Source: Alphaproteobacteria bacterium (GTDB lineage Bacteria > Pseudomonadota > Alphaproteobacteria > JAJFIK01). Taken from it: a stretch of DNA of 39,218 nt. The position numbers and the translations under genes are program-made. Location: the NCBI GenBank assembly GCA_021774965.1, contig JAJFIL010000206.1, forward strand, positions 1-39,218, read 5' to 3'. This document shows positions 32,223 to 39,218 of the stretch, piece after piece (within the stretch, counting starts at the first letter, position 1; each line of letters begins with the position of its first letter). The notes below the pieces were generated by a model. That model was given only the letters and a program-made list of their open reading frames with translations, made no database searches and was not told where the DNA came from.

Positions 32223-35200
32223 ATGCAGCGTTCTGATATTCCGAAGATTCAGATGCCTCCAGGATCACGAGACGTGATCACCCGCCCCACCGGCACAGCT
32301 TCCGGCAAAGGTGCTGGCAAAGCGCCGGGTAAAAACACTGGCAAGGACGGGGAAAAGCCTGCTGCAGAAAAATCTGGTCGCACAAAAGCCAAACGCGGCT
32401 CGAAAGGCCGAGCCTGGGTCACCCTGATCACCAGCAGCCTCAGCCTGGCATGGATCGGAGTGTTCGTTGCCTTCTCTTACGGGTTTTACAGAACCGAAGG
32501 GGTCTATGTCCCCAATCTCGCCCCAACCTTGTGGGCCGGAATCATCACGGCCATGCTGGTGCCCGTGGGCATGATATGGCTGGGGGCCGCCGTGTTGCGC
32601 CGCCTGCTGGAGCTCAATGAGACATCTTTGAGGTTGGCAACCGTCTCTCGCGATCTGGTTGATCCCAGCACCACCGCGGCCAATGACGTGGCCAAGCTGG
32701 GCGCTGTGATCCGCAAGGAGCTTGAAGGGCTGAACCGGGAAATCGACGGTGCCGTCAGCCGGGTGAGCGAGCTTGAATCCCGTCTCAAGCAACACACCAC
32801 CATGATCAACGAGACCGCCAAGCGGGTAGATCAGCGTACAGACGATATCGCCAACCGCCTGGGCGAGGAACGCGAAAAGGTGGATGCGGTCACAAGGTCC
32901 CTGTCATCTGAGGCCAAGCTCATTGGCGAGACTTTGGATATGCAGGCCCACGCCATTAATGCCTCCTCGGAAAAGGCCACCAAGGCGCTTAAAGAAGCCG
33001 AAGACAGCCTTGCCGCCCGCACCGAAGGGCTGGACAAGACCGCTCAGGATGCGGCCGATACCACAAAGACCCTTGCTGAGGATATTGAACGGGAAACCGG
33101 CAAGCTGGAAACCGTCTCCTCCAGTGCGCGTTCGCGTGCCGAGGTCATCTCTGCCCGCTATGGTGAACAATACAAGACCATGGTGGAGACCCTTGAGAGC
33201 CAGAACGAACAGCAGACCAAGCTGGAAGCTGCCATGGAGCAACAGCATCGCCTGGTCAGCAAGATGACGGAAACCGTGGCCCGTCAGATCCAGCAAATCA
33301 ATGAGACGGTCGCAGGGGCCGCGAAAGGTTTTGAGCACTCAGTGGAAGTTGCCCGCGAAAAAGCAGCGGATGCAGGTCAAGGCTTTGAAGGTCAAGCCGC
33401 CGCCATGGCCAAGGCCGCAGGGGACGCCGCCAGCCAACTCAGCGCCGCTGCAGATACGGTCAACGAGCTGACCCAAGAGGCACAACTGGATCTAGAAAGC
33501 CAGTTGCACAGTGCCGAAGCGGTATTGAACCAGCAGGCCAAGAACGCCCGTGATCTGTTGACGGATCAATCAGCCACCACGGAGGCCGCATTGAAAGGCC
33601 AGTCCGAGACCGCCCTCGCCGCTCTTGAAAGCCAGACCAAAACCGCGACGGCGAAACTAAGCACTCAAGACAAGACGGCGCGTCAGATTTTGGCGGATCA
33701 ATCCGAAGCTGCCGTCGAGCATTTGGCTACGCAGGATGAGAAGGCACGGCAGCTTCTCTCCGGCCAATCGCAAGCTGCAAGTCATCGCCTCAGCGATCAT
33801 GATGAAAGCGCACGCAAGCTCTTGGAGAAAAAGGCTGTCACCGCAGAGGTTCTGCTCACCAAACAGGCTGACGATCTGGCCGCGGCCTTTGAAAGCTCCC
33901 TCGACACATTGCGGGCGCGGCTGACAGAGCTGGCTGATCAAGGCTCCAATGCCATGATCGGGCGTGCGGTGGAATTGAACGAAGAGCTGCGCCGAAGCGA
34001 AGCCAGCATGCGCGAGCTTTCCGCACGGCTGGACACAAGCGTCCAGGGCGTCAGCGAGGGCACCGAAGAAGTGGGCAAACAACTGGCCGAGACAGCAGAT
34101 GCCTTTGAAGCCCGCATGGCACAGTTCCCGGCCCACGCAGCAGATGCCGCCAAACAAGTCCACAAACAAATCCATGCCCAGATTGCGCAACTGGCTCAAT
34201 TGGCCAGTGCCGCTGCGGACAAGGCCCAGCATCTCACCCAAGCCCTTGAAGAGAGAAATGCCCTTGAGGCAGACCCCGCACAGGAGCGGCTGGATCTTGA
34301 GCCTGCGAGAAGAGAGCCGACAAGAGCTGAGCCAAGCAGAGCGGAGTTTGGCAGAGCGGAGTTTGGCAAAAACATATCTGCGCATGAGCCGGTTTTAAAA
34401 CCTCTGCCCAAAAAAGAACCACGGCAGCGCTCAGAACGATCCGCTCAGGCTCGTCAGGCAGAAGCGCTTGGCGGCCTTGAACGTCCCGGCAGTCAGGACA
34501 AGCCCCGCAAAGGGCGCTTCGGCGGAGGCGGCTTTGCCCGAACCCTCGCGGACCGTTTACGCCCCGGCAGCAATCGCAGTGAAGACGACGGCAATCTTTC
34601 CGCTGGCGAACGGGCTGCTCAATCCACCGGCGCGGTTCCTCAGGCAGGTGCGGAAGATATTTCTGATTTCCGCGTCGTGCACACTGGAACTGAGAAACCT
34701 GCAAGCCAACAACGGGGCGAAGCAGAACGGCGCGAGACACCGGCCCATGTGGAATTGGGCTCAGCCATTCCCGGCTTTGAAGATCGCGGGTGGAAACAAA
34801 TCCTCAAGTCCATGGACCAACAAGAAGCGAGCCGCAGTACCACAGGCGCAGACGCTGCTTCCGGCGACGACGCCACTTTCCAACGGGATGCCTTGCTGAT
34901 CATCGAAAAACTTCAGGCGCTCTCCATTGATCTGGACCGGGCCCTGGAAGATGCACCGTCTACGGAGCTTCTGGACCGGTACATGAGCGGAGAACGCAAC
35001 GTCTTCGCCCGACGCCTTGCCACCTTTACCGGCGCTGACATGCTGCAAAAAATCGCCCGCACCTATCGCGAGGACGCAGAGTTCCGCACGGTGGTCACCC
35101 GCTATATCGAATCCTTTGAAGGGCTGTTGAAGGCCGCACGCGGACGCGACCGGGAAAATATCCTGATCGAAACCTACCTCACCTCCCAGACCGGCAAGGT

Positions 35201-35240
35201 CTACATGATCCTCGGCACCGCCACGGGTCATTTGAAGTAG
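32223..35240 (+). CDS. Large membrane-anchored coiled-coil protein with hendecad repeats
   Basis: A 1005-residue protein that I do not recognise as a named family. Residues 1-63 are basic and rich in Lys/Gly. Two membrane segments (66-88 and 100-122) follow, so both ends are probably cytoplasmic. Residues 150-680 form a long helical, coiled-coil region. Residues 424-555 contain twelve consecutive 11-residue repeats, each starting with Leu (for example LKGQSETALAA, LSTQDKTARQI). Residues 685-880 are low complexity. The C-terminal 120 residues (FQRDALLIIEKLQALSIDLD onward, to 1005) look like a separate compact domain found in other alphaproteobacterial proteins. ATG 32223 follows AAAGG, in a TCAG repeat array. 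It may be a structural or polar scaffold, but that is a guess. Confidence 0.85.
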   Translation: MQRSDIPKIQMPPGSRDVITRPTGTASGKGAGKAPGKNTGKDGEKPAAEKSGRTKAKRGSKGRAWVTLITSSLSLAWIGVFVAFSYGFYRTEGVYVPNLAPTLWAGIITAMLVPVGMIWLGAAVLRRLLELNETSLRLATVSRDLVDPSTTAANDVAKLGAVIRKELEGLNREIDGAVSRVSELESRLKQHTTMINETAKRVDQRTDDIANRLGEEREKVDAVTRSLSSEAKLIGETLDMQAHAINASSEKATKALKEAEDSLAARTEGLDKTAQDAADTTKTLAEDIERETGKLETVSSSARSRAEVISARYGEQYKTMVETLESQNEQQTKLEAAMEQQHRLVSKMTETVARQIQQINETVAGAAKGFEHSVEVAREKAADAGQGFEGQAAAMAKAAGDAASQLSAAADTVNELTQEAQLDLESQLHSAEAVLNQQAKNARDLLTDQSATTEAALKGQSETALAALESQTKTATAKLSTQDKTARQILADQSEAAVEHLATQDEKARQLLSGQSQAASHRLSDHDESARKLLEKKAVTAEVLLTKQADDLAAAFESSLDTLRARLTELADQGSNAMIGRAVELNEELRRSEASMRELSARLDTSVQGVSEGTEEVGKQLAETADAFEARMAQFPAHAADAAKQVHKQIHAQIAQLAQLASAAADKAQHLTQALEERNALEADPAQERLDLEPARREPTRAEPSRAEFGRAEFGKNISAHEPVLKPLPKKEPRQRSERSAQARQAEALGGLERPGSQDKPRKGRFGGGGFARTLADRLRPGSNRSEDDGNLSAGERAAQSTGAVPQAGAEDISDFRVVHTGTEKPASQQRGEAERRETPAHVELGSAIPGFEDRGWKQILKSMDQQEASRSTTGADAASGDDATFQRDALLIIEKLQALSIDLDRALEDAPSTELLDRYMSGERNVFARRLATFTGADMLQKIARTYREDAEFRTVVTRYIESFEGLLKAARGRDRENILIETYLTSQTGKVYMILGTATGHLK

Positions 35241-35273
35241 GGGTGACGTCCTCGGCCATCCAAAGCAGTCATT

Positions 35274-35386
35274 CCCGGACTTGATCCGGGGCAATTGTAT
35301 TTCACGTGCGGTAGATGCCGGGTTTGGCGAGCTCTTCTGAAACTTGAACTCAAACCCCTCGTCATAGCGGGACTTGATCCCGCTAT
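35274..35386. repeat. Two short palindromic repeats
   Basis: CCCGGA-CTTGA-TCCGGG (35274-35290) and AGCGGGA-CTTGA-TCCCGCT (35368-35386) share the CTTGA loop and differ in stem sequence. They belong to a dispersed palindrome family. They lie after the coiled-coil gene and may end its transcript. Confidence 0.75.
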
Positions 35387-35450
35387 CTGGCGATGCCAGC
35401 AAAGCCAACGGGGACAGACCGCCAGATACCTGTGTCTTGGATCTGTGCCA

Positions 35451-35630
35451 TACTGTCCGGTTTAACTTTGTAGGATTTGTCTCGAATGCAGTAGTTTGTT
35501 GGGATTGATGCAGGTTGTGAAAACTGAGACTCTGTTTTCGTCTGTGCCCCAACGATGGCCTGCCACCCCCACCCCTCGCTTTGCTCGGACCTCCCCATCC
35601 CAAAGGGGGAGGTAAAAGTGCATCCGGCCA
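35451..35630 (-). repeat. Dispersed repeat, copy 2
   Basis: The inverse copy of the element at 36-205, read on the minus strand, with the same order of hairpin, G-rich tract, ACAGAGTCTCAGTTT and TTAAACCGGACAGTA. The two copies stand in opposite orientation. The whole gap 35241-35725 has no gene. Confidence 0.75.
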
Positions 35631-35725
35631 AAGAAGATATCGTCCCCTCCCCCCTGCGTGGGGGAGGGTTAGGGAGAGGGGGATGCCGAAGGCATAAGCA
35701 AAAGACCGCAGCACCTCACCCAATT

Positions 35726-36430
35726 CTACTCGCCATTCTCCAGTCCCAGCTCGTCGGCATTGGTATTGCGATATTCTTCTGCCGTGCGCAAAGACCATTG
35801 CACCGCGCGTTTCATGACACCGCCAAGGGCATCATCGAAGGCTGTGACAATGGCTTCGATATTATCGCCTTCCAGCAGCTCTCGCCGGGAGAAGGTGGTT
35901 GAGGCAATGATATTGGCCGATGGCATTTCGATGAGTTTGAAATTCATCCGCACCAGGACACTTGGGCCATCACCGTTTTGGAAATATTCCGCCTGGAACT
36001 CGCGCAGCTCGCTCTTCAGATTATAATCCCCGCGCAGGCCAATGGTCTGACGCCCCACGGCAACAATATGGTCGGAGTTCTCAAAGCTTTCCACCAGACG
36101 GGTCTGGATCATGCGCGGGGCACGATCACTCCACCGAGCTCCTGAGATATAGCCGATCTCAAACGGCGTGCGTTTGATCAGTATCCGGTCACTGTCCACA
36201 GCGCGGGAGGAGACAGGTTCCTCCACCACCAGCTGCCAATCCACCGTGGGCATCTCATCGAAGGTGCTTTTGGGGGAGAGGTCATAGACATTCGGTGCTG
36301 GGCCGCCCGGGCCAAGCAGGCTCACGCCGCCACAGGCCGAAACCGATGTAGCCAGAAGAAGTATGCTCAGCCCTCGGAATATCTGCTTAGATACTCCAAA
36401 AGTGCGATCAGTTTTCATATTCAACATCAT
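35726..36430 (-). CDS. ABC transporter auxiliary lipoprotein (MlaD/PqiC-associated type)
   Basis: A 234-residue lipoprotein. The signal ends with SVSACGG (lipobox SAC near residue 33). The body matches the ABC-type transport auxiliary component family (VYDLSPKSTF early, and YISGARWSDRAPRMIQTRLVESFENS in the middle). These outer-membrane-side lipoproteins occur with MCE/Mla transporters. ATG 36430 has GGGAGA before it. It follows the MCE gene by 12 bases and is the last gene of the operon. Confidence 0.85.
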   Translation of the reverse strand: MMLNMKTDRTFGVSKQIFRGLSILLLATSVSACGGVSLLGPGGPAPNVYDLSPKSTFDEMPTVDWQLVVEEPVSSRAVDSDRILIKRTPFEIGYISGARWSDRAPRMIQTRLVESFENSDHIVAVGRQTIGLRGDYNLKSELREFQAEYFQNGDGPSVLVRMNFKLIEMPSANIIASTTFSRRELLEGDNIEAIVTAFDDALGGVMKRAVQWSLRTAEEYRNTNADELGLENGE

Positions 36431-36442
36431 TCTCTCCCAGCC

Positions 36443-37435
36443 CTAGTCGGGAACACTAATTTCAGCAGTGGTTTCCCCACCGCCAAATAAAAATCCGGAC
36501 GGATCGCTTTCGAACCGTTGTGCCACGCGATCCAACGTGGTGATCAGTTGCCTCGATTCAACAACCAGATAGCCCAGCTGTGCCAGACCCTGGTGGGTAA
36601 AGCTGAACACGGCATCTTCGTTCCGGCGCAACATATTGTCTGCATCATTGGCCAGCACGGTGAAAGCTTCCGCTGCCTCATTGATACTGCCAATGGCTTC
36701 GGCCACGTCCTCATTAAGCAAGTCGTTGGCCGTTGAAGCGATGGAGGCCACATCGTCAGCCATGGTCACCAACATATCACTGGTCTCACCCAGGCTCTCA
36801 GCAAAAGCGCTCAGCGATTCAATGCTGCGGTCGATCTCATCGCTCCGGCTGGCAACTGTTGATGTGATGGTCTGCGCATCCTGCAATATGCTGGTAATGA
36901 TCGCGCGGTTCTCATCATTCAAGAGATCCTGAACCGAACGTAGCGTTGCCCGGGCTTCCTCCATCATCGCGGGTGCTGCTTCAAAAAGCTCCTGGATATA
37001 GGACCGCCTTGAGCCGATGGAGGGGCGGTTTTCTTCGTCATTTGGATCGGTGACCAGTGGCAGAGGCTGGCCCTCTGCCCCACCGCCCACGATCTGCACG
37101 AAGGCGACCCCGGTGATGCCTTGGGACTGAAGCGCTGCTTCGGAACTGGAGCGGATGGAAAAGTCATCTCTAACTTGAATACGCACAGTGACGCGCACGC
37201 GGGAAGGATCATCCTCATCCACGCGAATGTCCGTGACCGTGCCCACAGGGATGCCTTGGAACTGCACATCGCCGCCCGTAGTGAGCCCTGCGACACTGTC
37301 CTCAAAGACAATGTCGTAATAGGCAAAGGACTGATCAAGCTCGCCCTTCAGTGTCCAGAAGACGAACATGAAGATGGCTGTGATTGCCGCCAGGGTCACT
37401 ACCCCGATAAGCAAATAGCTGGCTCGCGTTTCCAT
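36443..37435 (-). CDS. MCE domain (MlaD-like) lipid transport protein
   Basis: A 330-residue periplasmic protein with one N-terminal membrane anchor (residues 7-28). The MCE domain is at 38-120 (DSVAGLTTGGDVQFQGIPVGTV and TGVAFVQIVGG). The rest is a long helical region with heptad-like content. MlaD-type proteins form a hexameric ring on the transporter to carry phospholipids between membranes. It lies between the ABC ATPase and the auxiliary lipoprotein genes. The helical tail is longer than in E. coli MlaD, as in other proteobacterial homologs. Confidence 0.92.
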   Translation of the reverse strand: METRASYLLIGVVTLAAITAIFMFVFWTLKGELDQSFAYYDIVFEDSVAGLTTGGDVQFQGIPVGTVTDIRVDEDDPSRVRVTVRIQVRDDFSIRSSSEAALQSQGITGVAFVQIVGGGAEGQPLPLVTDPNDEENRPSIGSRRSYIQELFEAAPAMMEEARATLRSVQDLLNDENRAIITSILQDAQTITSTVASRSDEIDRSIESLSAFAESLGETSDMLVTMADDVASIASTANDLLNEDVAEAIGSINEAAEAFTVLANDADNMLRRNEDAVFSFTHQGLAQLGYLVVESRQLITTLDRVAQRFESDPSGFLFGGGETTAEISVPD

Positions 37436-37474
37436 TATTCGCGCTCCTCAGTTGTGTTAAACCTTATAGCCATT

Positions 37475-38257
37475 TCAAACCTCGTGGCCTTTTGCATCAA
37501 TAGCCGCACGCGCGCGCGGACCGTGGAAATATTCGCGGACCCAAGGATGATCAAAGCGCTTCATCTCTTCCATGGTCCCTATTGTAATCACACGTTTTTC
37601 GGCAAGCACCGCGATCCGATCACAAATAGCGTGAAGACTATCCAGATCGTGGGTCACCATAAACACCGTCAGCCCCAGTGTGCGTTTGAGGCTTAAAATA
37701 AGATCATCAAAGGCCGCCGCCCCAATGGGGTCCAGCCCGGCCGTGGGCTCATCCAGGAAAACGATTTCCGGATCAAGCGCCAGAGCGCGGGCAAGCCCTG
37801 CCCGTTTGCGCATACCGCCTGAAAGCTCGGACGGATATTTCGGCCCAGCATTGGGCGGCAGGCCCACAAGGCCCAGCTTCAGCGTTGCGATATCATCCAT
37901 CAATTGCTTGGGCAGTTTCAGATGTTCCTTGATGGGCACTTGAATGTTTTGCGCCACGGTCAGCGAAGAAAACAGCGCGCCGTCCTGGAACAAAACCCCC
38001 CAGCGGGTCTCATATTGCCGCCGCTCCTGATCATTCAGCTTGGTCAAATCCTGATCAAAGACCTTGATCTGACCTTCGCGCGCCTTGTTCAGGCCAATGA
38101 TCGTGCGCAACAGTACGGACTTACCTGTGCCCGACCCCCCGACGATGCCCACCACTTCACCACGGCGGACATCGAGATCGAGATTCTCGTGAACGACCTG
38201 TTCACCGAACTGGTTCTTCAGACCACGGATTGAGATGATGTTGTCATGTTCTGCCAT
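37475..38257 (-). CDS. ABC transporter ATP-binding protein, MlaF-like
   Basis: A 260-residue ATPase. Walker A is GGSGTGKS, the signature motif is LSGGMRKRAGLARALA, and Walker B is IVFLDEPTAGLDP, with H-loop VTHD. It powers lipid transport by the MlaE permease. Start 38257 is used because it follows the permease stop by one base; a longer frame to 38299 overlaps permease sequence. Part of the operon permease-ATPase-MCE-lipoprotein. Confidence 0.96.
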   Translation of the reverse strand: MAEHDNIISIRGLKNQFGEQVVHENLDLDVRRGEVVGIVGGSGTGKSVLLRTIIGLNKAREGQIKVFDQDLTKLNDQERRQYETRWGVLFQDGALFSSLTVAQNIQVPIKEHLKLPKQLMDDIATLKLGLVGLPPNAGPKYPSELSGGMRKRAGLARALALDPEIVFLDEPTAGLDPIGAAAFDDLILSLKRTLGLTVFMVTHDLDSLHAICDRIAVLAEKRVITIGTMEEMKRFDHPWVREYFHGPRARAAIDAKGHEV

Positions 38258-38258
38258 C

Positions 38259-39218
38259 TTAATATCCGATCTCGATAAAGTAGATGGCAAACATGGCATC
38301 CAGCACGATCACCGTGAAGATGGCTTCCACCACCGACAGGGTTGTGCGTTGGCCTACGGATTCGGCACTGCCTTCGACCTTCAGGCCTTGATAACAACCG
38401 ATGACGGCAATGGCGGCAGCAAAGAAGAAAGACTTGATCATGCCCACATTGAAGTGAGCGATCTCAGTGACATTCTCAAGCCGCGTAAAGTAAAGCCCCG
38501 GCGACATGCCTTCCAAAGCATAAAGAACGATCCCGCCGCCCAAAAGCCCCATCATGTCAGACACAAAGGTCAGCAGCGGCAGACAAATGACCATGGCAAT
38601 CACCCGCGGCAGCACCAGCAATTCCACGTAGTCCAGCCCCAGGGCGCTCATGGCGTCAATTTCTTCGCGCCCTTTCATGGAGCCTATCTGGGCAGTAAAG
38701 GCACTGCCCGACCGGCCGGCCACCATAATGGCGGTCAGCAACACGCCAAATTCCCGCAAAAAAGCAAATGAGACGAGATTGACGGTAAAGACTTGCGCGC
38801 CAAAGTCTGCCAGAAGGTCCGAGCCCAAAAAGGCCAGCACGGCACCAATCAGTATGCTGATCAGAGAGATAATGGGAACAGCATTCAACCCCACTTGCTC
38901 CATGTGATAAACAACCGGGGTGATGCGAATTCGGTTGGGCTTGCCAACCCAGAGGAAGAAGGTTCCCACCACCCGGCCGGTAAAGCCCAGCAGATTTGCC
39001 CCCTCGTGGAGCGCCTTGTAGAGGCCCTCCCCTAGTCCACTGATCGAGGCGACAAGAGAAAGGGTTCGGTGCGGCGTTAAATCTGTATCGTCAAAGGCTG
39101 CGGCCACCTGTTGCATGAGCTGGTCTAGCGCGGGCTCTGCGCCCTTCACCACAACGCTGCCTTGGGCTGCAAGCATCTGGCGCGTGCGTTCCAGCAGCCA
39201 GGCGCCGGTGGTATCCGC
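38259..39218 (-). CDS. MlaE-like ABC permease with N-terminal STAS domain, partial at the 5' end
   Basis: 320 codons run from the window edge to the stop at 38259. The N-terminus (DTTGAWLLERTRQM...LAAQGSVVVKG) is the end of a STAS-like domain, typical of the longer proteobacterial MlaE form. The permease core has MVAGRSGSAFTAQIGSMKGREEIDAMSALG, the conserved cytoplasmic coupling loop, and about five membrane segments. The true start is outside the window. It transports phospholipids in the Mla system and is the first visible gene of this operon. Confidence 0.93.
   Translation of the reverse strand, partial: ADTTGAWLLERTRQMLAAQGSVVVKGAEPALDQLMQQVAAAFDDTDLTPHRTLSLVASISGLGEGLYKALHEGANLLGFTGRVVGTFFLWVGKPNRIRITPVVYHMEQVGLNAVPIISLISILIGAVLAFLGSDLLADFGAQVFTVNLVSFAFLREFGVLLTAIMVAGRSGSAFTAQIGSMKGREEIDAMSALGLDYVELLVLPRVIAMVICLPLLTFVSDMMGLLGGGIVLYALEGMSPGLYFTRLENVTEIAHFNVGMIKSFFFAAAIAVIGCYQGLKVEGSAESVGQRTTLSVVEAIFTVIVLDAMFAIYFIEIGY

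Noticed and set aside
34761-35798. 345-codon minus-strand frame
   Set aside because: It crosses the end of the coiled-coil gene and the dispersed repeat; no domain, so it is chance.

Overview
The window looks like chromosomal DNA of a flagellated alphaproteobacterium. Evidence for this is the FlbT/FlaF pair beside several short flagellins, sigma-54 promoters with the -24/-12 pattern in front of those flagellins, and an SOS box of the alphaproteobacterial type (GTTC-N7-GTTC). An MlaE/F/D-type lipid transport operon also fits. I do not place it to genus. No tRNA, rRNA, CRISPR array or complete insertion sequence was found.

Layout. (1) 1-6.8 kb, all on the minus strand: a small secreted protein, then four flagellin-family genes (three short flagellins and one 454-residue protein with a proline-rich insert), flaG, flaF and flbT. 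Three flagellins have near-consensus sigma-54 promoters. Two share a leader with two small A-loop hairpins that differ in stem sequence but keep their pairing. (2) 7-10.2 kb, plus strand: a TPR glycosyltransferase resembling the flagellin glycosyltransferase FlmG, then a cobalamin-binding-type radical SAM protein. (3) 10.3-13 kb: a MoxR AAA+ ATPase and a CoxE-like VWA protein, separated by a small membrane protein. (4) 13-13.8 kb: a palindromic repeat, a DUF559 nuclease gene, a remnant that looks like the start of imuA, and an SOS promoter facing them. (5) 13.9-20.9 kb: two lipoproteins, a cupin, a GST-like protein, a broken second copy of part of the cupin gene, a CPBP protease with a MarR regulator, an SMP-30-like protein, a globin and a methyltransferase. 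(6) 21-24.7 kb: a TPR-sulfotransferase, a ferredoxin with its reductase, and a chorismate mutase. (7) 24.7-31.8 kb: two tandem SET-domain (Rubisco LSMT-like) proteins, an AhpD-like protein, a phosphonate monoester hydrolase-type sulfatase, a zinc-ribbon protein, a cold-shock protein, an MBL-fold hydrolase and an Hpt protein. (8) 32.2-35.2 kb: a 1005-residue membrane-anchored coiled-coil protein with twelve exact 11-residue repeats. (9) 35.7 kb to the end, minus strand: an Mla-type ABC transporter operon cut by the window edge.

The first block would build, regulate and probably glycosylate the flagellar filament: FlbT and FlaF act on flagellin synthesis and the TPR glycosyltransferase acts on the product. 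The most unusual items are the proline-rich flagellin, the paired leader hairpins, the SOS promoter that now appears to drive a DUF559 nuclease through an imuA remnant, the tandem LSMT-like proteins, the hendecad coiled-coil protein, and a MarR gene whose operator, promoter and start codon coincide. All functional statements come from motif and family recognition by eye. No database search was run.
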